From NCBI GenBank assembly GCA_040756995.1, contig JBFLYK010000001.1, positions 62,001 to 126,000 of the forward strand: a stretch of DNA of 64,000 nt. Direction: 5' to 3'. The stretch is from BP-133 sp040756995. Lineage in GTDB: Bacteria; Actinomycetota; Acidimicrobiia; IMCC26256; BP-133. Below are positions 35,583-42,901 of this stretch, one piece after another (positions within the stretch are counted from its first letter, which is position 1; each line of letters opens with the position of its first letter). A program made the position numbers and the translations under genes. The notes below the pieces were generated by a model. The model searched no databases. It was not told where the DNA came from and worked only from the letters and a program-made list of their open reading frames with translations.

Positions 35583-37212
35583 CGCTCACGCCCTCGGCTC
35601 CTGCCCGCTCCTTCGCCCATCGGTAGTCCGGCTTGCCGCTCGGACTGCGGACGACTGCGTCCACGAACACGATCGCCTTGGGAATCTTGTAGCTCGCCAG
35701 CTGGCCCCGGCAAGCATCGACGAGTTCACCGGCAACGGGCGCGGTTCCGGCCTGCGGCTGGATCAGCGCCACGACCTCTTGCCCCCAGCGCAGGCTCGGC
35801 CGGCCGGTCACCACCACGTCGGCGACCGCCGGATGTCGCTTGATCGCCCGCTCGACCTCCTCGGCGTAGATCTTCTCTCCTCCCGAGTTGATCGTGGTCG
35901 AGTCCCGACCCAGGAGCCGGATGGAACCGTCGGCCAGGAGCTGGGCCCGGTCGCCGGGGATGGCATAGCGCACGCCATCGATGACCGGGAAGGTGCTGGC
36001 GGTGCGTTCGGGATCCCCGAGATAACCCAGGGGGATCCGGCCGGAGCGAGCCAGCCAGCCGGTCTCGTTGGCGCCGGGGGGAAGCACGGTCGTACGGCTG
36101 TCGTCGACGACGCAGGTGCCCGGTGACGGTTGAAATGTCGGGTCGGTCTCGAAGGCGTCGTCCTGCGAAGCCTGCCCACCGGCTTCGGAGGAGCCCATGG
36201 CGTCAAGGATCCGCACGCCCAGCCGTTCCACCAGCTCCCGCTTGAAGGCCGGGCTCAGGATGGCGCCTCCGCTGACCACCGCCCGCAGCGAGGTCAGGTC
36301 GTAGGTCTGGCGCCGCAACTGCTCGAGGAGGGGCCGGGCGAAGGCGTCACCCACGATGAGCAGGCTCGTGACCCGCTCCCGCTCAACGGTCGCCCAGGCG
36401 TCGTCGGGGTCGAGCCACCGGGTCTCCGTGGGGAGGACGACCGTGCCCCCGGCCAGCAGGGTGGACAACGCCCCCCAGTGGGCCGCGCCATGCATGAACG
36501 GCGGCAAGGGGAGCTGGCGGCTCGTACCCCGCTGCGCCCGCTCGAGGACCGCCTCGAACGAGTCGAACTCGGACCCATCCCGTCCGCGCCCGGACAGCGC
36601 AGCCACGAAGATGTCGGCCTGGCGCCACAACACCGCCCTCGGGAGCCCGGTGGTCCCCCCCGTGTACAGGATGTAGAGGTCGTCAGGTGACCGTTCGACA
36701 GCCAGAGGCGATGGAAGGGCCGCCGACAGGGCGTCCTCATAGTCGATGGCACCGGGGAGGAGGGCGTGACCGGAGTCGTCCGGCACCTGGAGGAGGAGGC
36801 GCAGGCCCGGGAGGCGCGGCAGGATGCGGGCGAGCGTGGGGGCGAACACCGAGTGAAAGACCACCGCTTGCGCCCCTGAATCGGCGAAGAGATGGACCAG
36901 CTCCTCCTCGACGTAGCGGTAGTTCACGTTGAATGAGGCCACCCCCGCCGTGAAGGCCCCGAGCATCCCCTCGAGGTATTCCGGGCCGTTGTACAGGTAG
37001 AGCGCAAGGTGATCCTGGCCCGACTCCCAGGGGCTCAGCCGATTGCGCTCCTGATGTCGTCCGAGCCCATCGGCGGCGAGAACCTGGGCCAAGCGACGCG
37101 TCCGCTCGGCGAAGGCCGACCAGGTCCACCGGCGATCCCCGGCGACGATGCACTCCCGCTCGGGAAAGGCTCTGGCCAGGGATTCATACAGCTCGGCGAG
37201 GTTCCATTCCAT
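35530..37212 (-). CDS. AMP-dependent acyl-CoA synthetase (FadD-like)
   Basis: 560 residues. The AMP-binding signature is YILYTGGTTGLPRAVLWRQ; GSSEAGGQ, YAIPGDRAQLLADGSIRLLG and INSGGEKIYAEEVERAIKRH follow, with the catalytic-Lys region SYKIPKAIVFVDAVVRSPSGK at the end. It belongs to the FadD/FadD3-type acyl-CoA synthetases used for steroid rings, alkyl chains or aromatic side chains in actinobacteria. I chose the ATG at 37212 (MEWNLAELYESLARAF); the longer frame upstream crosses the control region. The gene is divergent from an LLM oxidoreductase. Confidence 0.88.
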   Translation of the reverse strand: MEWNLAELYESLARAFPERECIVAGDRRWTWSAFAERTRRLAQVLAADGLGRHQERNRLSPWESGQDHLALYLYNGPEYLEGMLGAFTAGVASFNVNYRYVEEELVHLFADSGAQAVVFHSVFAPTLARILPRLPGLRLLLQVPDDSGHALLPGAIDYEDALSAALPSPLAVERSPDDLYILYTGGTTGLPRAVLWRQADIFVAALSGRGRDGSEFDSFEAVLERAQRGTSRQLPLPPFMHGAAHWGALSTLLAGGTVVLPTETRWLDPDDAWATVERERVTSLLIVGDAFARPLLEQLRRQTYDLTSLRAVVSGGAILSPAFKRELVERLGVRILDAMGSSEAGGQASQDDAFETDPTFQPSPGTCVVDDSRTTVLPPGANETGWLARSGRIPLGYLGDPERTASTFPVIDGVRYAIPGDRAQLLADGSIRLLGRDSTTINSGGEKIYAEEVERAIKRHPAVADVVVTGRPSLRWGQEVVALIQPQAGTAPVAGELVDACRGQLASYKIPKAIVFVDAVVRSPSGKPDYRWAKERAGAEGVSVSPAEVSSPDPSAPGPG

Positions 37213-37244
37213 GGTCGGGGCACTCCAGTCGAGACTCGCCAACC

Positions 37245-37290
37245 GGTTGGAAATTTTATTTAGCGAACAAGCAGGTAATAATATCGGTGG
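37245..37290. promoter_or_regulatory. Divergent control region, second motif class
   Basis: An AT-rich block with TTTTATTTAGCGAACAAG and GTAATAATATC. The word CGAACAAG followed by an A/T-rich stretch recurs at 34431. It may hold -10 elements and an operator for both the acyl-CoA synthetase and the LLM gene. Low certainty. Confidence 0.4.
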
Positions 37291-37323
37291 GGATGAACGC
37301 CGCCAAGGAAGAGAGAGACGACC

Positions 37324-38364
37324 ATGCCCACGTTCGGATTGTTTTCGGTGCTCGAGTGCCCCCCGGGGCGCCCACCGCAGGACGTCTACCCGGAGCTTCT
37401 CGACCTCTTTGCCTACGGTGAGACCCTCGGGTTCACCCACACCTGGGTGGCCGAGCACCACTTTTCGAACTACGGGACTCTCGGGGGCCCACCCGTGTTC
37501 CTCGCCGCCCTAGCGGCCCGGACCACGACCATGCGTCTCGGACCAGCGGTCGCAGTCCTGCCCTTCCACGACCCTGTCCGAGTGGCCGAGGACTATGCCG
37601 CAGTCGACGTGATCTCGGGCGGTCGTCTCGAATTCGGAGTCGGCCGGGGCTACCAACCGAAGGAGTTCGCCGGCTTCGACGTGGACATGGCCGAGGCCAG
37701 GGACCGCTTCTGGGAGCAGGTGGAGATCATCACCACGGCCTGGCAAGGCGAGCCCTTCTCTCACGAGGGCCGCTACTACCGGTATCCGGAACTAGTCGTC
37801 AAGCCCAAGCCCATCCAGACTCCCGTTCCGCTGTATCTGGCGTCGGTGAGCCCCGAGACGTTCGAACTCGCCCTGGAGCACGGGCACGGGGTGATGGGCT
37901 CGCTGCTCACCAACAGCGCGAAATCGCTGGCCCCCCGCCTCGCCGAGTTCCGGTCCCGGCTCCCCGAAGGCGCCCCCGCAACCCTGCCGATTCTCACGCC
38001 CGTCTACGTCGGCGAACACATGGAGCAGACACTCGCCGACGTGGAGCAGGAAGTGATGTGGTATTTCGATACCGTCGGCCAACTCCTGCCCGGGAAGGAC
38101 GAGCCCCTCGACGCCTCCTTCGCCTACTTCCGCAAGGTCGCTGAGCGGACCGGCAGCATCGATTACGCCCGGGCGCTCCAGGCCTGGCCGGTAGGAGATG
38201 TCGAGCGGGTGGCCGAGTTCTTTGTCAACCTCGCCCGGACCTCCACGAGCGAGCATTTCATTTGCTACTTCACGCTCGGGGCGATGGAGAAGGGAAAGGC
38301 GAAAGCCAGCATGGAGCGCTTCGCCGACGGGGTGATGCCCCTCATCCAGCGCGAACTGGGTTGA
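37324..38364 (+). CDS. LLM-family flavin-dependent monooxygenase
   Basis: 346 residues of the bacterial luciferase-like family: GETLGFTHTWVAEHHFSNYG is the classic N-terminal motif, with LGPAVAVLPFHDPVRVAEDY, GRLEFGVGRGYQPKEFAGF and VPLYLASVSPETFELA. The AEHHF segment is typical of FMN-dependent oxygenases such as alkanal monooxygenase-like proteins. RBS AGGAAGAGAGA precedes the ATG. A CoA ligase follows 11 bp downstream, so they are probably one transcript. Confidence 0.87.
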   Translation: MPTFGLFSVLECPPGRPPQDVYPELLDLFAYGETLGFTHTWVAEHHFSNYGTLGGPPVFLAALAARTTTMRLGPAVAVLPFHDPVRVAEDYAAVDVISGGRLEFGVGRGYQPKEFAGFDVDMAEARDRFWEQVEIITTAWQGEPFSHEGRYYRYPELVVKPKPIQTPVPLYLASVSPETFELALEHGHGVMGSLLTNSAKSLAPRLAEFRSRLPEGAPATLPILTPVYVGEHMEQTLADVEQEVMWYFDTVGQLLPGKDEPLDASFAYFRKVAERTGSIDYARALQAWPVGDVERVAEFFVNLARTSTSEHFICYFTLGAMEKGKAKASMERFADGVMPLIQRELG

Positions 38365-38375
38365 TTCGGGCCGTC

Positions 38376-39773
38376 GTGGAGAGGAGTGGATTTCCCGAGG
38401 ACCGCTACTGGAACCGGGTCACCCAGACCGCCTCGCGGGAGGCACTGGATCACCGGCACCTCGAACGCATCCGGGCTCTCGTGGGCTGGGCCTACGACCA
38501 CTCGCCGCTCCACCGGCGCATCTACGACAAGGCCGGGGTCAAGCCGGCCGACATCCGGACGTGGGAGGACTTCCACCACCGGCTGCCGTTCACGGACAAG
38601 CCCGACTACCTGGCGGACCAGGACGAGGCAGGTATTGGCGGTCTCGCCCTCCCCCGGGAGCACTGGCAGCAGTACTTCCACACCACGGGCACCACCGGGC
38701 GGTTTCTGCACGAGGTCTTCACCCAGTTCGAGATGCACAAGGGTGGTTCGCAGATCTGCTACGGGCTGTGGGATCACGGTGTCCGCCCCGGCGACTCGGC
38801 GTATCTCTCCTTTGACTTCGGCATGTGGATCGGGTTGTGGACGTTCTACTGGGCGGCTCGCAATCTCGGCCTCCAGGTGGTCTCCGGGGGCGGAGCCCGC
38901 GGCGTCGAGCGGGTCCGTCAGATCCTCGACCGGCGCCCCACGATCGTGGCCGGGACACCGACCTACCTGCTCCATCTGGCGGAGTTGGCCCGAGCGGAGG
39001 GCCTCGACCTCCGGGATGCCGGCGTCCGCATGCTGACCGGTGGCGGGGAACCCGGCTTTTCCGTCCCCGCCACCCGTGACCAGCTCATCGACGCGTGGGG
39101 CGCTGAGCAGGTGTTCGACTGCTATGGGGTGGGCGAGGCGCTCTTCGCCGGCAGCTCCTGCCGGGAGTGGGCAGGTGGGGTCCACGTGATCGAGGACGCC
39201 TTCCACTCGTACACCGTCGATCCAGGGTCGGGTGAGCCGATCCAGGAAGACAACGCGGTCGGTGAGCAGATCCTCACGAGCTACGTGCACTTCAGCCAGC
39301 CTTTCGTGAAGTACCGCACCCATGACCTCGTGCGTTATGACGCCCATCCGGACCACGGTTGCGGGTGGACATGGGCCCACCTCCCCGGCGTGGTGCTCGG
39401 ACGGACGGACTTCATGGTCGTGATCCGGGGTGTGAACATCTATCCCACGGCCGTGGAGAACCTCGTCGGAACGGTGGACGGGCTGACGAACCACTATGAG
39501 CTCCATGTGAGCCGGGTCGATGGCATGGACCGCATGCTGGTGCGGGTCGAGGCGGTCGACCCCGCGGCGGATGTCGCTTCGTTGGCGGCCCGGCTCGGAG
39601 AGACCTTGCGGACGAACCTGGGAGTCCGCCTCGAAACCGAGGTCCTCATACCCGGATCGTTGCCACGGTATGAGCTCAAGACGAAGCGGTTCTTTGACCA
39701 CCGCGCAGCTGACGAGCGTCCCCAGGCCACCCTCGTCGGAGGGGTTGCCCTCCGACGCCCCGCTGACAATTAA
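38376..39773 (+). CDS. PaaK-like CoA ligase, second type, another copy
   Basis: 465 residues closely similar throughout to the ligase at 29220-30596 (RYWNRVTQTASREALDHRHL against RYWNKATQTAPREVLDALHL; shared YFHTTGTTGRF, TGTPTYLLHL-like and GRTDFMV). The GTG at 38376 is chosen because it gives the same N-terminal length; a TTG at 38361 overlapping the previous stop is an alternative. It lacks the two-residue NP in the DENPAGIGG loop. It activates an acid to CoA thioester. Confidence 0.83.
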   Translation: MERSGFPEDRYWNRVTQTASREALDHRHLERIRALVGWAYDHSPLHRRIYDKAGVKPADIRTWEDFHHRLPFTDKPDYLADQDEAGIGGLALPREHWQQYFHTTGTTGRFLHEVFTQFEMHKGGSQICYGLWDHGVRPGDSAYLSFDFGMWIGLWTFYWAARNLGLQVVSGGGARGVERVRQILDRRPTIVAGTPTYLLHLAELARAEGLDLRDAGVRMLTGGGEPGFSVPATRDQLIDAWGAEQVFDCYGVGEALFAGSSCREWAGGVHVIEDAFHSYTVDPGSGEPIQEDNAVGEQILTSYVHFSQPFVKYRTHDLVRYDAHPDHGCGWTWAHLPGVVLGRTDFMVVIRGVNIYPTAVENLVGTVDGLTNHYELHVSRVDGMDRMLVRVEAVDPAADVASLAARLGETLRTNLGVRLETEVLIPGSLPRYELKTKRFFDHRAADERPQATLVGGVALRRPADN

Positions 39774-39820
39774 ATCTACATTGAGTTAGTCGAAAATTGG
39801 GAGGCGCCGTCAGCGTCACG

Positions 39821-39975
39821 ATGACGGACGAACGCAAAGCGCGTGACCGTTTGAAGCTGCGGGAACTCGGCGTCGACCACTTCGACGAGGGAGACAACTG
39901 CCTGAGGAGTACCGGAAGCTGGTTCAGGAAGTAGTCCGCGTCCAGGTCGATGTCGAGGTTCTCCTGTCTCACGAT
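39821..39975 (+). pseudogene. Possible N-terminal remnant of a PaaA-like gene
   Basis: ATG at 39821 encodes MTDERKARDRLKLRELGVDH, then one frame over LPEEYRKLVQEVVRVQVDVE. The second part resembles the start of the diiron protein at 24175 (MPPDYREAVIRLIVETGELG). The frame is broken and the rest of the gene is absent. It might be the missing front of the fragment at 34536-34804, moved by rearrangement, but this is a guess. Confidence 0.35.
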
Positions 39976-40129
39976 ACCGCGGCGACCTGGCCGAGGCGAT
40001 GGTATCCCGGGCCGCTTCCTCCGCCCCGGGTCGTGAGGACCGAGTTGTCCGAGCCCCCATCGGATCCTATTCTACCGATACGTCGTAAAAATACTTTTGT
40101 CCGCCCAGTCGGGGCAAACCTGAGGAATC
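39976..40129. promoter_or_regulatory. Control region with TCTACCG operator
   Basis: TCTACCGATACGTCGTAAAA begins at 40071 and closely follows the 51208 operator (TCTACAGATACGACGGTAG). It lies 36 bp before the amidohydrolase start. The remaining sequence shows no gene. Confidence 0.6.
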
Positions 40130-40966
40130 ATGATCATCGATTTCCACCAGCATCTGGGCTCGGCGGAGATTTGGCCGTCGGGGCCTCGGGAACTGGTGGA
40201 GTCCTTTCCGGACAACGGCTACACGGATGTCGCGCCCGGCGGCGACGAGTTCGACCTCGAGGCCCACCACCGCCTGCTCGACGAGGCCGGGATCGACGTC
40301 GCCGTCTCCATACCCTCACCCAACAACGATCGGTCCGTCATGGACGTCGGGTTGGGTTTGGCGGCCAAGTCGGAACGCATTCGAGCCTTCGTCAGTGTCG
40401 ACCCTCGCTCGGAGTACCGGCCGGAGGACCGCTTCGGGGCGCTCCTGGCGCAGGGAGCGAGCGGCCTCAAGATTCACCCGGTCCAGAACCACATTCTCCC
40501 CAACGATCCGGCGTTGTACCCGCTCTACGCGATGGCGTCAGACTGTCACCTTCCGGTCATGTTCCACACGGGCTCGTCAGTGTTCCCCAACGCCAAGCAT
40601 CGTTTCGCGGATCCGATGCTCATCGACGAGGTGGCGGCCGATTTCCCGCGCTTGCCCATCATCTGCGCCCACGCCGGACGGGGCTTCTGGGAGCAGCAGG
40701 CGTTCTTCCTCGCCAAGATTCGGCCGAACGTTTTCCTGGAGTTGTCCGGCTTCCCGGCGCGACGGATCCTGACATCCTTCCCGGAGCTGGCCACCATCGC
40801 CGAGAAGATCATTTTTGGAACCGACTGGCCGAGCTCTCCACCTCTTGTTCGGGTCGTGCAGCAGATCCAGGAGCTTCCACTCCCGGCTGAGGTGAAGGCA
40901 CTGCTGCTCGGAGGCAACGCCCGAAGGCTTCTCGAACAGACTGCTATGCCTCGGCTCTCGCGGTGA
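40130..40966 (+). CDS. Amidohydrolase-2 family metal-dependent hydrolase/decarboxylase
   Basis: 278 residues of the TIM-barrel amidohydrolase_2 family. Metal ligands are visible in IDFHQHLG, in VMFHTGSS, in ICAHAGRGFW and in IFGTDWPSSP. The family includes aromatic-acid decarboxylases and ring-opening lactone hydrolases. The gene starts after a TCTACCG-type operator, so it is likely part of the same regulon. Its 3' end overlaps the opposite CoxG-like gene by 23 bp. Confidence 0.83.
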   Translation: MIIDFHQHLGSAEIWPSGPRELVESFPDNGYTDVAPGGDEFDLEAHHRLLDEAGIDVAVSIPSPNNDRSVMDVGLGLAAKSERIRAFVSVDPRSEYRPEDRFGALLAQGASGLKIHPVQNHILPNDPALYPLYAMASDCHLPVMFHTGSSVFPNAKHRFADPMLIDEVAADFPRLPIICAHAGRGFWEQQAFFLAKIRPNVFLELSGFPARRILTSFPELATIAEKIIFGTDWPSSPPLVRVVQQIQELPLPAEVKALLLGGNARRLLEQTAMPRLSR

Positions 40967-41639
40967 CCTTCCCGCGCCGCCGTCGACCGCGCCGAAGGAT
41001 AAACCACAGCACGACGACGAGGACCCCCAAGGGTACGAGGCGTTTGACGACGGGTGCGCCGGCCGTCCCGAGGAGGTCGACCGGCTGGGCGGGGCGGGAT
41101 TCCACCCGTCGGGGACCATCCGGCGCGGCGTCGTTTCGGGGAAGAGCCATCGCCTCGGCGGTGGAGGCGCCATCGCCGTCAGCCTTCCCGGGGACTCCAG
41201 CGAGCACGTCGGATTCCAGGCGCTGGACGAACTGGTCGATGAGCTTGTTGCTCACGTCGGCCAGGACCCCCCGGCCGAATTGCGCCGCCCGGCCGGTGAC
41301 GGTGAGCTCGGTCATCACCTTCACCCGGGTACCGCCTCCCTCGGGGATGAGGATGGCGGTGATGGTGGCGTTGGCGTTGCCCTGTCCCCTGGTGTCCCGG
41401 CCCTCGGCCCGCAGCACCGCCCGATGGCCGGTCTCGTCCCGCTCCACGAAGGTCGCCGTGCCCTTGTACTGGGCGACGATTGGCCCCACCTTCACCTTGA
41501 CGATGCCCCGATAGTCGTCCCCCGCCACCTCCTGGAGCTCCGCGCCGGGCATGCAGGGGGCGATGCGCTCCACGTCGGTGAGAACGGCCCACGCCTCATC
41601 GATCTCCACTCCCACCACGAATTCGTTGGTGAGTTCCAT
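40944..41639 (-). CDS. CoxG-like SRPBCC protein with C-terminal membrane anchor
   Basis: 231 residues. A CoxG/SRPBCC domain (EFVVGVEIDEAWAVLTDVER, CMPGAELQEV, GRAAQFGRGVLADVSNKLID) is followed by a linker and a membrane helix (RLVPLGVLVVVLWFILRRGR) near the end. CoxG proteins anchor and help mature CO-dehydrogenase/xanthine-dehydrogenase-type hydroxylases at the membrane. This fits the XDH-type large subunit at 45125-47446. The start at 41639 has a strong GGAGGAG site; an upstream in-frame ATG lacks one. Confidence 0.82.
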   Translation of the reverse strand: MELTNEFVVGVEIDEAWAVLTDVERIAPCMPGAELQEVAGDDYRGIVKVKVGPIVAQYKGTATFVERDETGHRAVLRAEGRDTRGQGNANATITAILIPEGGGTRVKVMTELTVTGRAAQFGRGVLADVSNKLIDQFVQRLESDVLAGVPGKADGDGASTAEAMALPRNDAAPDGPRRVESRPAQPVDLLGTAGAPVVKRLVPLGVLVVVLWFILRRGRRRRGKVTARAEA

Positions 41640-41821
41640 GTCCCGGCTCCTCCTCCGTGTCGGGTTCGACAACTCGATGCGGTCTCGGCGCCACCGTTGT
41701 CCCCGCTCCCTTCGCCGCTTTCGCTTGACATGTCAAGCAGATCGTCTCTAGAATATTTGATCTACGCGTTCGATAAAGAAAACTATAGGCTCGATCCACA
41801 GACAACAGGAGACGTTTGTTC
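41640..41821. promoter_or_regulatory. Divergent intergenic region
   Basis: Between the CoxG-like gene and the small helical protein. AT-rich stretch TCTAGAATATTTGATCTACG (from 41748) and CGATAAAGAAAACTATAGGC could hold promoters. No clear TCTACCG palindrome. Confidence 0.4.
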
Positions 41822-42160
41822 ATGGCTGACACCGTCCAGATCCTGACCACGATCCAGGACCAGTACCTGGAGAACACCCGCAAGACCCAGGAGGCCATCG
41901 TCAAGGCCATCAGCACGTGGGTCGAGGAGAGCAAGAACCTGGTCCCGGACGTTTCTCCCTGGTCCTCCAACGACCAGTGGCCGACGACCGCCGAGTACGT
42001 CGAACGCTCCTTCCGGTTCACCGAGCGACTGCTCACCGCCCAGCACGAATTCGCCATCGCCTTGCTCGAGGCGACCACGCCCGAACCGGAGACTCAGAAG
42101 GACGGGGCGACGTCCGGGGCCAGGAAGCCCGGCGCGAAGACCACCGCGACTGCCGCCTGA
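41822..42160 (+). CDS. Small helical protein, phasin-like
   Basis: 112 residues. Two long amphipathic helices are predicted (LTTIQDQYLENTRKTQEAIV and YVERSFRFTERLLTAQHEFA), then a low-complexity Lys/Ala/Thr tail. The RFTERLLTAQHEFAIALLEA segment resembles phasins, which coat polyhydroxyalkanoate granules or lipid bodies, but the match is weak. AGGAGA precedes the ATG. The gene lies 72 bp before an epoxide-hydrolase-fold gene. Confidence 0.6.
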   Translation: MADTVQILTTIQDQYLENTRKTQEAIVKAISTWVEESKNLVPDVSPWSSNDQWPTTAEYVERSFRFTERLLTAQHEFAIALLEATTPEPETQKDGATSGARKPGAKTTATAA

Positions 42161-42232
42161 TCCGGGGGTTGGGCGACGCCATCTCCCTCCGAAACCTGAT
42201 GGTGTGAACCGTATGCCGACGGAGGAGCCAAC

Positions 42233-42625
42233 GTGACGACCACGGCAGAGCAGGTGTTGAAGGAGTTCTTCTCCAAGCTGGGACCTCCCTACAAAGTGGC
42301 GCGAGCGTCGTTCGAGGAGTACCTGGCCGACGACTGCGTGTGGGAGAACTCAGGCTTCCCCACCTGCAACGGCAAGCAAGCCTGCCTCGAGTTCCTCGAC
42401 CACTTCGCCGGGGCCACCGGAACGGACAGCTTCGAGTTCGAGATTCGCAGCTGGGCGGCAGCCGGCAACGCCGTCGTGACGGAGCGGATCGACCACTTCC
42501 GGACGGCGGATGGCACCACGTGGGCGTCGCTTGCGCTCGGGGGTGTGCTCGAGGTCGGAGACGACGGGAAGATCGTCGCCTGGCGGGACTACTTCGACCC
42601 GCGTCCCCTGCTGCCACCCGGCTGA
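42233..42625 (+). CDS. Limonene-1,2-epoxide-hydrolase-family protein
   Basis: 130 residues of the LEH/SnoaL-like fold. The catalytic triad of limonene epoxide hydrolase is Asp-Arg-Asp; here Arg85 and Asp87 (ERIDHF) and Asp119 (WRDYFD) occupy the same places with almost the same spacing. This supports true epoxide hydrolase activity rather than a generic SnoaL protein. An epoxide hydrolase would fit an island whose core enzyme, PaaABCD, makes ring epoxides. GTG start at 42233 after GGAGGAGCC. Confidence 0.82.
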   Translation: MTTTAEQVLKEFFSKLGPPYKVARASFEEYLADDCVWENSGFPTCNGKQACLEFLDHFAGATGTDSFEFEIRSWAAAGNAVVTERIDHFRTADGTTWASLALGGVLEVGDDGKIVAWRDYFDPRPLLPPG

Positions 42626-42801
42626 GGATCGCGGCGCGACAAGAGCGACAGCCCGGGCGAGCTGGGTTCGGCGAAGGTCCACCCGGAGTCATGAGCAAGG
42701 TGGCGGCATACTGGCCCCCCTCCAGGAGCTGCTCAACCTTCGCCACTCCGACGCCACGTTCGACGCTTTGGGCGTCTCGGCAGACACGGACCTCGTCGGC
42801 G

Positions 42802-42840
42802 CTGAGGGCCCCGGAGAGGAGACGCCTCCGGGGCCCTCAG
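42802..42840. terminator. Strong hairpin between convergent genes
   Basis: A 15-bp perfect inverted repeat, CTGAGGGCCCCGGAG and CTCCGGGGCCCTCAG, around a 9-base loop. It lies between the convergent epoxide hydrolase and molybdopterin oxidoreductase genes. The T-tract is short (TTTG), as is common in high-GC actinobacteria. A bidirectional terminator is likely. Confidence 0.75.
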
Positions 42841-42901
42841 TTTGCCCGGCGGCCTGGTGCCCTCTCGTCGTGTGGCGATTGAAGAGGATGGGAACGGGCC
42901 G

